A DNA stretch of 64,000 bases, taken from positions 491,001 through 555,000 of the forward strand of contig AFXB01000010.1 in the NCBI GenBank assembly GCA_000238815.2. The letters run 5' to 3'. The stretch is from SAR116 cluster alpha proteobacterium HIMB100. GTDB taxonomy: Bacteria > Pseudomonadota > Alphaproteobacteria > Puniceispirillales > Puniceispirillaceae. The notes below the pieces were generated by a model that was not told the DNA's origin, did not search any database, and saw only the letters and a list, made by a program, of their open reading frames with translations. A program made the translations under genes and the position numbers. Every line of letters starts with the position of its first letter. Position 1 is the first letter of the stretch. This document shows positions 1 through 11,426 of this stretch, piece by piece.

Positions 1-3379
<3,379 letters not shown>

Positions 3380-3484
3380 CACTTATATCCTACTTCTGTG
3401 GCTTTATGTTCTAAAATGACCCGCACAAGCAAAGCCGCCGGGCCAGCGTCATCTGTCTTAAAAAAATGAATTAAAAATATGCCG

Positions 3485-3512
3485 CCCCCACCTTCGCACG
3501 CAAAGATGGGGG
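3485..3512 (-). terminator. Hairpin terminator/attenuator after dctP
   Basis: Reading the minus strand, CCCCCATCTTTG pairs with the complementary GC-rich arm ending GGTGGGGG, giving a stem of about 12 bp with two G-T pairs. AT-rich sequence with T runs follows (3460-3481). It sits 18 nt after the dctP stop and before the dctQM start, as expected for an attenuator that makes the binding protein more abundant than the permease. Confidence 0.7.
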
Positions 3513-3530
3513 AGACAAAAAGGTCTGAAT

Positions 3531-4640
3531 TTACTTCACGCTGTCTGCGTAAGCCTTACCCAACATGGCGTTGGATGTCTGTGCACCTGCCCAGAACGGT
3601 ACCGCAATACGAGCGAAATCTTTCTGAGACTGCCACACTTCGGCGAAGAATTCGTTCTCTGCAGCGTTCTTTTCCAGCAGGGCATTCGCCGCATTCATAT
3701 ATGCAGGGAAGTAATCTGCTGGTGTGTCATGCAACTGAACACCGTGGTTTTCTGTCAGATCCAGCAAGGCTTCACCATTTTCATAGATCCGGCGAGCAAC
3801 CATCTTCATCAGAGACGCGTTTGCAGCCACTTCCATGGCCTTTTTCTGATGGTCTGTCAGCTTGTTGTAGACATCTTTGTTCAGGTACATGTCAGCATTC
3901 ACAACAACCTGGTGCAGGCCTTGCAGATAATAATGCTTCAGAACTTTCTGGAAACCAAAGTCTGAGTCAGGCTTTGGACAACACCATTCAGCTGCGTCAA
4001 TTGTGCCTTTTTCCAAAGCAGGCAGGATATCACCGCCGCCCATAGCCACAGACGCTACACCAATGTCCTTATAGGTCTGACCAGGCAGGCCAGGAGGTGT
4101 GCGGAAACGGTATTTGCGGAAATCTTCCATTGAGTTGATCGGCTCTTTAAACCAGCCAAGAGCTTCCGGGCCAACCGGCTGCAGCATGAAGCCTTTGACA
4201 TTCACGCCCATTTCGTCCCACAGCTGATCATACAGCTCTTTACCACCGGCATTCATGAACCATGACATAAACGCAATGTTATCGATACCCACACCGGCAC
4301 CTGCAACAGGTGAGCCGAACAGCATCGCTGCCGGATGCTTGCCTGACCAGTAATGTGTCCAGGCAAAACCGCCGTCAATCAGACCAGAATCAACCGCATC
4401 AAGTGTTTCACGAACACCGACAACCGCGCCTGCTGGCAGAATTTCAAATGTCACTTCACCATTTGTCAGATCAGTAACATCATCCATGAAGTCACGCAGC
4501 ATGGCGACTTCAGATGTTTGTGTGCCCAGAACAGCCTGAACGCGGATATGAACGTTATCTGCATAAGCCATCATAGGCGTAATCACTGCTGCTGCACCTG
4601 CAGCCGCTGCGATCAGTCCTTTTTTGAGAAAATTAGACAA
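3531..4640 (-). CDS. dctP: TRAP transporter solute-binding protein DctP
   Basis: Periplasmic substrate-binding subunit, 369 residues. A signal peptide (SNFLKKGLIAAAAGAAAV then ..AYA) ends near residue 27. The conserved region around FRTPPGLPGQTYKDIGVASV and LEKGTIDAAEWCCPKPD is typical of DctP/TakP-type proteins; the arginine of FRTP is the usual carboxylate contact in the family. The start is taken as TTG at 4640, with a strong GGAGG at 4646-4650 five bases upstream. The longer reading frame back to 4754 would bury the signal peptide behind 38 charged residues. It is first gene of the dctP-dctQM-dehydrogenase unit. The ligand is unknown; a C3 sulfonate is possible from the HpsN-like neighbour. 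Confidence 0.92.
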   Translation of the reverse strand: MSNFLKKGLIAAAAGAAAVITPMMAYADNVHIRVQAVLGTQTSEVAMLRDFMDDVTDLTNGEVTFEILPAGAVVGVRETLDAVDSGLIDGGFAWTHYWSGKHPAAMLFGSPVAGAGVGIDNIAFMSWFMNAGGKELYDQLWDEMGVNVKGFMLQPVGPEALGWFKEPINSMEDFRKYRFRTPPGLPGQTYKDIGVASVAMGGGDILPALEKGTIDAAEWCCPKPDSDFGFQKVLKHYYLQGLHQVVVNADMYLNKDVYNKLTDHQKKAMEVAANASLMKMVARRIYENGEALLDLTENHGVQLHDTPADYFPAYMNAANALLEKNAAENEFFAEVWQSQKDFARIAVPFWAGAQTSNAMLGKAYADSVK

Positions 4641-4685
4641 TTTTTCCTCCCAGTTTAAAGCTGCCTTCTGTTCCACGTTTCCGGC

Positions 4686-4716
4686 TGACAAATGGCGAAG
4701 GCAAAGACATTTGTCA
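4686..4716. promoter_or_regulatory. Inverted repeat in the dctP leader
   Basis: TGACAAATG (4686-4694) and CATTTGTCA (4708-4716) are perfect 9-bp complementary arms separated by 13 nt, 46 nt upstream of the TTG start of dctP. It could be an operator or a leader hairpin. No protein is assigned to it. Confidence 0.45.
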
Positions 4717-4836
4717 TTTCGTTTTAAGTGCCGAATCCATGTTCTGTTTTTCATCAGTGTCTTTTGTTTTTGTTGTTATGATCAACACTGAATCTAATCT
4801 TAAGTCTTGTTCCTCTCTCCAGCCTGCCGCCACGCC

Positions 4837-5496
4837 TTATGCGAACAGGCTGTCAATCAGGCCTAAATCCACCAAACCATCATGCAGCATCATGCCCGTC
4901 AGGTAAACCAACAGCACCAGGCCCAGCCAGGACAGCCATCTGTATTTCAGCATAATACGCATAATCACACCGGCAAAAAACGCCATAAAGGCAATCGCCA
5001 GCGCCAATCCAAACACCAGCAATGTGGTGTTGTCCCGCGCAATCGCTGCAACCGCCACGATATTGTCAATCGACATTGACACATCTGCCATTAAAATGGT
5101 GATGAGCGCGCGGCCAAATTTGCTGTCATCAACTTCAGCGTCTGAGCCGGTGTCCTCAGCCTCGTCAGGCACATCCAAAACAGACGGGTCATTAAATTCT
5201 TTTAAGTCATTATAGAACCGCCAGCACACCCAGGCCAGAAGCGCGGCCCCGACTAGCAAAATGCCTTTGATGGCCAGAAGATAAGTGGCGGTAATCGCAA
5301 ACAGGATTCGCAAGCCCGCCGCCAGCGCCATACCGATGAAAATCGCCCGTTTGCGCAGCTTAGCCGACAGGCCCGCCGCAGCCATACCAATCACCAGAGC
5401 ATTATCGCCAGATAAGACAATATCCGCGAATATGATCTGAATGACATCAACCACAATTTCGAATGACATGTCTTCCCCGATAATGCCCAATAGCAT
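4837..5496 (-). CDS. TerC family integral membrane protein
   Basis: Protein of 219 residues with about seven membrane segments. The two TerC-family acidic membrane motifs are clear: ADIVLSGDNALVIGMAA near the N-terminus and MADVSMSIDNIVAVAA near residues 137-152. A charged cytoplasmic loop (residues ~95-125, rich in Asp and Glu) separates the two halves. TerC/Alx/YjbE proteins are associated with metal (manganese) efflux or with metalation of exported proteins. The first ATG (5496) and an in-frame ATG at 5469 both have GGGGAA upstream, so the start may be nine codons later. It stands alone between the TRAP unit and the next operon. Confidence 0.88.
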   Translation of the reverse strand: MLLGIIGEDMSFEIVVDVIQIIFADIVLSGDNALVIGMAAAGLSAKLRKRAIFIGMALAAGLRILFAITATYLLAIKGILLVGAALLAWVCWRFYNDLKEFNDPSVLDVPDEAEDTGSDAEVDDSKFGRALITILMADVSMSIDNIVAVAAIARDNTTLLVFGLALAIAFMAFFAGVIMRIMLKYRWLSWLGLVLLVYLTGMMLHDGLVDLGLIDSLFA

Positions 5497-5597
5497 CTGT
5501 TCCCCAAACGCGAATAGACGCTAACAGTTTTTTCTAGAAAGGCAAGCATTAGCGTAAAGCCATTCTAAGAATCACAAAAACAGACAAAAAGATGGCG

Positions 5598-6908
5598 CTA
5601 AGAGGATAAAATCCGGTCCTGTTGCGCCAGACGAAGACGCACCGCAGAAGAGGTCTGGTCACTGTCAATATGATGCCAGCAGACCGGCTGACCAGCCGGA
5701 ATATCCGCTGTCAGCCGAACCTGATGCGCAAGACCGATAGGCAACGCATTTAACGCCACCGACCGGGCCGCCGGATACAGCTTGCCCCAGACCGTAAAGC
5801 CGCCTTCCCCATCCAGTATTTCCCCTGCTTTCAAGTCCCGTTTGGCGATGGCCACCACATCACCTGTAAAGGTTCTGGTGGTTCCCGTAGGCTGGCCCAG
5901 CAGAGCGGCAGACAATATGGAGATGTTCAATTCCAGCCCGATCAGATGAAACGGTTTGTACATGGCTGAATATTGGCCAGTGGAATCGGTGTTCATACCA
6001 TATTGCCGGAAACAGGCCGCCGCATAATCATTCGGCGCCTTCAGCACCACATAGACCCCCCAACGCAAGTCCCGAAACACTGGCCGCCCATCCCGCTCAA
6101 GAGTAGAGACCACTTCAACCTGGCCAGCTGCATCCAAAACGCCGCCCTCAGCAGCAGGCCGCAGAATATGGGCCAGATCATCCATGCCCGCAGCGGGAAA
6201 TTTCAACCCGTCTTCAGGACAGGACAGGCCTGTGGCATTTGCAATCGCTGCCATTTCCAGAGCAGATTTAGTGCCATCCAAAAAGCTGTTGAACATCTGG
6301 CTGTTCATGCCTGCCTGGGCGGCTTGCTCTGCAGTCAACCCATAATGATCCCAGACCGTATCCGGGGTTGCGTGATGATAGCTGGGCAGATATTTTGTGC
6401 CTTTGCCTGCGGCCACCACTTCAAACCCGCAAGACCGCGCCCAGTCCACAAGCTCTACCGTCAGGGCAGGCTGGTCACCATAGGCCATCGAATAGACCGT
6501 GCCGGCAGCACGCGCCGCCTGTGCCAGCTCAGCCCCTGCCAGAACATCAGCTTCGACATTCACCATAACAATATGAAGCCCGTTCGCAATCGCCAGTTCA
6601 GCATGATACAGCCCGGCAACAGGATTGCCGGTCGCCTCTACCACCACATCAGGCGGTGTGGTCCGCATCATCTGTTCAGCGTCATCTGTAACGCTGACCG
6701 CCGCAATCTGGTCTTCTGTCCAGCCCACCATGCGGCAGGCCGCCCTGGCCCTGTCCGGCGCGAGATCAACGATCACAGAGACCTCCAGCCCGGGGGTGGT
6801 CGGGACCTGGGATAAAAACATAGAGCCAAATTTACCTGCCCCGATAAGGCCAACCCGAACCGGATTATCTGAATCAGCACGGCGCAGAAGATCAGCATAA
6901 ATATACAT
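5598..6908 (-). CDS. NAD(P)-dependent oxidoreductase, homoserine-dehydrogenase-like with C-terminal SAF domain
   Basis: Protein of 436 residues. Residues ~15-150 form a Rossmann NAD(P)-binding domain (VGLIGAGKFGSMF, then VVVEATGNPVAG). The middle resembles the homoserine dehydrogenase catalytic region. The C-terminus (from about TGDVVAIAKRDLKAGEIL) is a SAF domain, as in FlgA/CpaB and sialic-acid synthases, so such proteins are often mislabelled flagellar FlgA. The start is ATG 6908 with AGGGG 8 nt upstream; the GTG at 6914 lacks spacing. It lies 24 nt downstream of the AbrB-like gene on the same strand, so it may belong to the GntR/AbrB operon. The substrate is unknown. Confidence 0.8.
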   Translation of the reverse strand: MYIYADLLRRADSDNPVRVGLIGAGKFGSMFLSQVPTTPGLEVSVIVDLAPDRARAACRMVGWTEDQIAAVSVTDDAEQMMRTTPPDVVVEATGNPVAGLYHAELAIANGLHIVMVNVEADVLAGAELAQAARAAGTVYSMAYGDQPALTVELVDWARSCGFEVVAAGKGTKYLPSYHHATPDTVWDHYGLTAEQAAQAGMNSQMFNSFLDGTKSALEMAAIANATGLSCPEDGLKFPAAGMDDLAHILRPAAEGGVLDAAGQVEVVSTLERDGRPVFRDLRWGVYVVLKAPNDYAAACFRQYGMNTDSTGQYSAMYKPFHLIGLELNISILSAALLGQPTGTTRTFTGDVVAIAKRDLKAGEILDGEGGFTVWGKLYPAARSVALNALPIGLAHQVRLTADIPAGQPVCWHHIDSDQTSSAVRLRLAQQDRILSS

Positions 6909-6932
6909 CAGCACAGCCCCTTATTTTGCTAG

Positions 6933-8036
6933 TCATGGGCCTGTGTCGGTATGACCAGAACCTGATTTTATCATCCGGCTCAGCCACGGGATCATCACCG
7001 GCAAAGACAAAATAATAAACACAATCCGGATGGTATGATGCACAGCAACAAAGGCAACGTCAAAACCAAACAAAAGCGCCAGCAGCGTGACCTCATACAG
7101 CCCGCCGGGCACAAAAGCCAGCCACAGCCGGATCAGATCAAGCCCGAAGGCCGCATTTAAAATAAAGGTCGCCGCTGCATAGACCGCCAGCAATATCAGC
7201 GCATTCACAAACGCATCCAGCACATAACCAAACACCTCGGCAAACGGCACTTTGGACAGCCGTGCCCCAACCGCACCACCAATCGAAAGCTGAGCCAGAA
7301 TCACGAATTCAGAAATCCGCGGCACATCCAGAACGCCAGAGATATGCAGCACAAGGCTGAGGCTGAGCGGGCCCAGCAGATGCGGCATCGGCAGCCGGAT
7401 AAGACGGGCGAGCACATAGCCTGCCAGTGCGGTCAGCACAAATACAGCCAACGTTATCCCCGGCAAGGCAAACAGCCCCTGCATTTGGTGCAGGACAATA
7501 TTTGACTGTTCCACAGCCAGCTGGCCTTGCGTGAAGGCCAGAAGCAACGGTGTGGAAAAAAACACCAACACCACCCGCACCAGATGAAACAGGGCCACCA
7601 CATAATCTTTATCTGTATGTTCACGCGCAATCAGAAGGATTTCAGCCTGACCGCCGGGCACAGAACCCAGAAAGGCCTCAGTAACCGGATATCGCCTGAT
7701 ACGGACCAGCCAGTACATACCTGCCGCAGTCGCCAGCGCAGTGGTGACCAGCATCACGCCTAAGGTCGTTGCCCAGCTGTCAATCTGGAACAAAAGGCTG
7801 GGCCGGAAGCTGGCCCCGATCAGCACAGCAAGACCCATCACAACAGGAATATGAAACCATCTGGCAATCCCCAGATAGGGCTGTAAAGGGCGGATAATGC
7901 CGCCAATAAACCAAACCCCGAACAGGCTGCCCATCAAATAGGGGGCCGGCGCGCCCGTGCGTTCAAATAACAGGCCCGTGCCCAACGCAACACATGACGT
8001 GATGGCAATATTCAGAACGTCGCGCAAAACCCTCAT
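6933..8036 (-). CDS. AbrB family (PF05145-type) membrane protein, putative transporter
   Basis: Protein of 367 residues with two similar membrane halves. Each has the duplicated AbrB-type signature, here ERTGAPAPYLMGSLFGVWF near the N-terminus and RLPMPHLLGPLSLSL in the second half, followed by a VPGG motif in each half (SVPGGQAEILL, FVPGGLYEVTLL). Databases often call it ammonia monooxygenase or AbrB regulator, but it is an integral membrane protein unrelated to the AbrB DNA-binding protein. The ATG at 8036 has GGGGG seven bases upstream, which favours it over 8042. It is 11 nt downstream of the GntR regulator and opposite tcuAB, so it is a candidate for tricarboxylate uptake or export (inference). 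Confidence 0.82.
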   Translation of the reverse strand: MRVLRDVLNIAITSCVALGTGLLFERTGAPAPYLMGSLFGVWFIGGIIRPLQPYLGIARWFHIPVVMGLAVLIGASFRPSLLFQIDSWATTLGVMLVTTALATAAGMYWLVRIRRYPVTEAFLGSVPGGQAEILLIAREHTDKDYVVALFHLVRVVLVFFSTPLLLAFTQGQLAVEQSNIVLHQMQGLFALPGITLAVFVLTALAGYVLARLIRLPMPHLLGPLSLSLVLHISGVLDVPRISEFVILAQLSIGGAVGARLSKVPFAEVFGYVLDAFVNALILLAVYAAATFILNAAFGLDLIRLWLAFVPGGLYEVTLLALLFGFDVAFVAVHHTIRIVFIILSLPVMIPWLSRMIKSGSGHTDTGP

Positions 8037-8047
8037 AACCATGCCCC

Positions 8048-8815
8048 CTAATCACCTGTCGCAGACATTTGTTCTGACAATAACGCCAGCCTGGCCGCCA
8101 GTGCCTTGTGCAGATGCGCCCGCATCGCCTGAGCCGCGCCTGTCTCATCACGATTGAAAATGGCTGTGCAGATGGCCTGATGTTCGTCAGATATTTCCTG
8201 CAGACGCTGCGGCAGGCTGTAGGCAGTTGGCCCCAGCAAAATCAAAATCTGGTTCTGCTGATGCAAACAATCCTGGAGAAACGCATTTCTGGCCGCATTC
8301 AATATGGCCTGATGAAACGCATTATTTAGACGGGCCAGTTCTGATGGCGGGGCCGCCGCGCGCATCAGGGCCTGTTCTTTGCTGTTCAGCTGGGCGATCA
8401 GGTCACGTTCAGCCAATGAGGCATTCCGCGCTGCAAGCTGGGCAGACATGCCTTCGAGCGTGGCACGCAGCTCATACAGCGCGGTGATATCACGCCAGCT
8501 GAGCACACGTACGCGCAGCCCCGTTTCAGTGTCATGTTCAAGAATACCTTGCTGTTTCAGGCTGTGCAAAGCTTCCCGGAGAGGGGTCCGGGACGCACCA
8601 AGCGCTGCTGCTAATTCTGTTTCCCGCAAACGGCTGCCCGGCGCAAGACAGCTGGCCTGAATAGCTGCAATGATCAGATCAGCAAGCCGTCCGGCTGTTG
8701 TCGGCGCGCTGGGGCTGTCGGCACATAAACCGGCACGCAACTTATCCCAATTGACCAGCGCCACCCTATCCGCGGCTACTTCTGATTCAGACATATTGAC
8801 AAGCTTGTCGGCCAT
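8048..8815 (-). CDS. GntR family transcriptional regulator, FCD (FadR C-terminal) subfamily
   Basis: DNA-binding regulator of about 255 residues. The winged-helix domain includes RLRETELAAALGASRTPLRE followed by LHSLKQQGILEH. The helical FCD effector domain follows (ELRATLEGMSAQLAARNA; then NNAFHQAILNAARN with the metal/ligand-type His). The frame extends to 8845, but only via a TTG inside the divergent operator, so ATG 8815, or ATG 8794, is more likely. It is divergent from tcuAB with a near-perfect operator at 8823-8842 between them, which makes it the probable ligand-responsive repressor of tcuAB and possibly of its own operon. Salmonella tcu uses a LysR regulator instead. Confidence 0.88.
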   Translation of the reverse strand: MADKLVNMSESEVAADRVALVNWDKLRAGLCADSPSAPTTAGRLADLIIAAIQASCLAPGSRLRETELAAALGASRTPLREALHSLKQQGILEHDTETGLRVRVLSWRDITALYELRATLEGMSAQLAARNASLAERDLIAQLNSKEQALMRAAAPPSELARLNNAFHQAILNAARNAFLQDCLHQQNQILILLGPTAYSLPQRLQEISDEHQAICTAIFNRDETGAAQAMRAHLHKALAARLALLSEQMSATGD

Positions 8816-8825
8816 TCTGTATTTG
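8796..8825 (+). promoter_or_regulatory. Candidate tcuA promoter giving a leaderless transcript
   Basis: TTGACA at 8796-8801 is followed after 18 nt by TATTTG at 8820-8825. A start site about seven bases further would fall at the ATG of tcuA, which has no Shine-Dalgarno sequence. The -10 match is weak. Confidence 0.35.
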
Positions 8826-8842
8826 TATACAAATGTATACAA
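8823..8842. promoter_or_regulatory. GntR/FCD-type operator overlapping the tcuA start codon
   Basis: TTGTATACA-AA-TGTATACAA is an inverted repeat with perfect 9-bp arms and a 2-bp centre. FCD-subfamily regulators typically bind such AT-rich T-G-T...A-C-A dyads. The tcuA start codon (8833-8835) lies inside it, so bound regulator would block initiation directly. Confidence 0.75.
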
Positions 8843-10245
8843 CAACGCAAGACAGGTTCAGCCAGTCCTATGATGTGCTGGTGATTGGTGCAGGAAATGC
8901 CGGCCTTTGTGCTGCCATTTCAGCTGCTGAGGCCGGATGTTCAGTGCTGGTGGTTGAGGCCGCACCACGGGATATGCGTGGCGGCAACACCCGCCATACC
9001 CGTAATTTACGCGCCATGCATGATGAACCAACAGATGTGCTGACAGACCGCTACTCATTTGAAGAATATTTTGTTGATTTAATGCGGGTGACCAAAGGGG
9101 TGACAAATCAGCGGCTGGCTGAGATTGCGCTGAGAGGGTCTGCAGATCTGCCAGACTGGCTGAGCAAAAGAGGGGTACGGTTTCAGCCTGCCTTGAGCGG
9201 CACGCTGAATCTGGGCCGCACAAATGCGTTTTTCCTGGGCGGCGGGCGCACCTTATTGAACCAGCTGTGCCATTATGCTGAGGGTATTGGTATTCACCTC
9301 GCTTATGAAGCACTGGTAGAGGCCATCGATATGGAGGACGGGTTCTGTTCTGGCGTGCGCATCACAACAGACACAGCCAGCTATGATCTGCAGGCAAGAT
9401 CGGTGATTTTTTCTGCTGGCGGATTTGAAGCCAATCTGGAGTGGCTGGCCGAGGGCTGGGGCGCAGCAGCAAAGAATTTTCTGGTCCGGGGAACACCTTA
9501 TAATACAGGAACGGTTCTGCGTTGCCTGTTAGATGCCGGTGTGCAGCCGGTTGGTGATCTGGATCAATGTCATGCAGTTGCCATTGACGCTCGGGCCCCG
9601 AAATTTGACGGCGGGATTGCCAGCCGCATTGATGCGGTACCGTTTTCAATTGTGCTGAATCAACAGGCTGAACGGTTTTATGATGAAGGCGAGGATTTCT
9701 GGCCAAAACGTTATGCGATTTGGGGACGTCTGGTGGCAGGACAGCCTGAACAGACTGCTTTTGCGCTGGTTGATGCTGATGGTGTTGAACGCTTCATGCC
9801 GTCGGTTTTCACACCGATCAGTGATGATACGATTGAAGGACTTGCAGAACAGCTGGGGCTTGACCCTGCCCGCACAAGACAAGCCGTAGACGCCTATAAC
9901 GCCGCCTGTCCAGACGGGCCGATTGACCAGTCTGTACTGGATGGCAAAGCCACGTCCGGGCTGACACCAGAAAAAACAAATTGGGCCGCCCCGATAAGCC
10001 GCCCGCCGTTTTATGGCTATCCGTTAAAACCGGGGATTACCTTTACCTATATGGGTGTGGCAGTAAATGAACAGGCCCGCATTTTAATGGCTGACGGCCG
10101 GCCATCAGCAAATCTGTTCGCCTCAGGTGAAATTATGGCTGGAAATATTCTGGGCCAAGGCTATCTGGCCGGAATTGGTATGACAATTGGCGGCGTATTT
10201 GGCCGCATAGCCGGACAGGAGGCTGCCCGTGTCCTCAACCGTTAA
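8833..10245 (+). CDS. tcuA: FAD-dependent tricarballylate dehydrogenase TcuA
   Basis: Soluble flavoprotein of 470 residues in the fumarate reductase/succinate dehydrogenase flavoprotein family. The FAD dinucleotide motif VLVIGAGNAGLCAAISAAEA is at residues ~14-33; RGGNTRHTRNLR and the C-terminal FASGEIMAGNILGQGYLAG segment are typical of TcuA. The known reaction is oxidation of tricarballylate to cis-aconitate, with electrons passed to TcuB. The next gene is tcuB, overlapping by 17 nt, which supports the assignment. No Shine-Dalgarno precedes the ATG, which sits inside the operator; no later ATG occurs before the FAD motif, so the start is fairly secure. Fumarate-reductase-like relatives acting on other carboxylates are the main alternative. 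Confidence 0.88.
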   Translation: MYTTTQDRFSQSYDVLVIGAGNAGLCAAISAAEAGCSVLVVEAAPRDMRGGNTRHTRNLRAMHDEPTDVLTDRYSFEEYFVDLMRVTKGVTNQRLAEIALRGSADLPDWLSKRGVRFQPALSGTLNLGRTNAFFLGGGRTLLNQLCHYAEGIGIHLAYEALVEAIDMEDGFCSGVRITTDTASYDLQARSVIFSAGGFEANLEWLAEGWGAAAKNFLVRGTPYNTGTVLRCLLDAGVQPVGDLDQCHAVAIDARAPKFDGGIASRIDAVPFSIVLNQQAERFYDEGEDFWPKRYAIWGRLVAGQPEQTAFALVDADGVERFMPSVFTPISDDTIEGLAEQLGLDPARTRQAVDAYNAACPDGPIDQSVLDGKATSGLTPEKTNWAAPISRPPFYGYPLKPGITFTYMGVAVNEQARILMADGRPSANLFASGEIMAGNILGQGYLAGIGMTIGGVFGRIAGQEAARVLNR

Positions 10246-11353
10246 TCTGGTCAAGCTGGTGGAACAGGGGGCTGCAGATGAAGTCGCCCGGGTGATGCAA
10301 ATCTGTAACGCCTGCCGCTATTGCGAGGGGTTCTGTGCGGTATTTCCCGCAATGGAAAGACGGCGCACCTTCAGCACCGGTGATGCGGCCTATCTGGCGA
10401 ATTTGTGTCATCATTGCGGGGCCTGTTATCATGCCTGCCAATATGCCCCGCCGCATGAATTTGGCGTCAATGTGCCACAAGCCCTGGCGACGCTGCGTGA
10501 AGACAGCTATATCGCCTATGCCTGGCCCGGCCCGCTTGCCGGGCTGTTCCGCCGCAATGGGCTGGTGGTTGTGCTGGTGCTGATGCTGGGTCTGGCGCTG
10601 GTCACCGGGGCGATGCTGGCAATGATATCACCACAGCTGTTCTGGGGCGCTCATATAGGGGAAGGCGCATTTTATGTGCTGATGCCGCATTATGTGATGG
10701 CCGGGATTCCCGGCTTCATAACTGCATTTTCAGTAGTTGCACTGATTCAGGGCTGGCGCCGCTATTGGCGGCATACAGGGGCCAGATGGGGCGGATTTAC
10801 CGCGCTGCGCGGGGCAGTATCTGCGCTGGCCAGCCTGCGCCATCTTGGCGGTGAGCATACCGGCAAGGGTGAGGGTTGTCCCGGGCCAGATGAAACCAAC
10901 AGCAGAGCACGGCAATATTATCACCATGCCACATTTTATGGCTTTATGATGTGTTTTGCGGCCACCTCGCTGGCTACTGCCTATCACTATATTCTAGGCA
11001 GAGAAGCCCCATATGGTTATCTGGAGCCACCTGTTTTGTTAGGGACTGTTGGCGGGATTATTTTATGTATCGGCACAGCCGGCCTGTTTTATGAAAAGCA
11101 ACGGATGGCAACAGCGGTCAAATCCGTTCGTGAATATGGGATGGATTATGCCTTTATCGCGATTTTATTTTTGGTCAGCTTCACAGGTTTGGTGCTGCTG
11201 GCGGTCAGAGAGACCAGCTTTATGGGGCTGACACTGGCTATCCATCTTGGCGCGGTCTATGCGTTTTTCCTGATCATGCCCTATTCAAAATTTGTCCATG
11301 GGCTGTACCGGTTTGCTGCCTTGCTGGCTGATGAAGGCGAGAAGCAAGGCTGA
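10229..11353 (+). CDS. tcuB: TcuB, 4Fe-4S membrane electron-transfer partner of TcuA
   Basis: Protein of 374 residues. Two ferredoxin-type cysteine sets lie at the N-terminus: C26-C29-C32-C36 (CNACRYCEGFC) and C60-C63-C66-C70 (CHHCGACYHAC). About six membrane segments follow, with several histidines. In the characterised system TcuB reoxidises the FADH2 of TcuA and delivers electrons to the quinone pool. Translation starts at GTG 10229 with AGGAGG seven bases upstream, inside the end of tcuA. Residues ~185-215 form a cytoplasmic loop. Confidence 0.9.
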   Translation: MSSTVNLVKLVEQGAADEVARVMQICNACRYCEGFCAVFPAMERRRTFSTGDAAYLANLCHHCGACYHACQYAPPHEFGVNVPQALATLREDSYIAYAWPGPLAGLFRRNGLVVVLVLMLGLALVTGAMLAMISPQLFWGAHIGEGAFYVLMPHYVMAGIPGFITAFSVVALIQGWRRYWRHTGARWGGFTALRGAVSALASLRHLGGEHTGKGEGCPGPDETNSRARQYYHHATFYGFMMCFAATSLATAYHYILGREAPYGYLEPPVLLGTVGGIILCIGTAGLFYEKQRMATAVKSVREYGMDYAFIAILFLVSFTGLVLLAVRETSFMGLTLAIHLGAVYAFFLIMPYSKFVHGLYRFAALLADEGEKQG

Positions 11354-11426
11354 TCCGCTGGCTTTACAGCCTGCACAGAATAAGGCAGGTTAGCGGCTGT
11401 CCGGGGAGCAACATGCAGAGGTCATC

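Noticed and set aside
3479..4045. 188-residue plus-strand frame opposite dctP
   Set aside because: Antisense shadow of a well-supported binding-protein gene; it also runs through the terminator hairpin.
5973..6815. 280-residue plus-strand frame opposite the SAF-domain oxidoreductase
   Set aside because: Antisense shadow: low-complexity His/Arg-rich translation without family motifs, while the minus-strand frame has clear domains.
6933..8036. AbrB transcriptional regulator or ammonia monooxygenase
   Set aside because: The protein is membrane-spanning throughout; these names are database carry-over.
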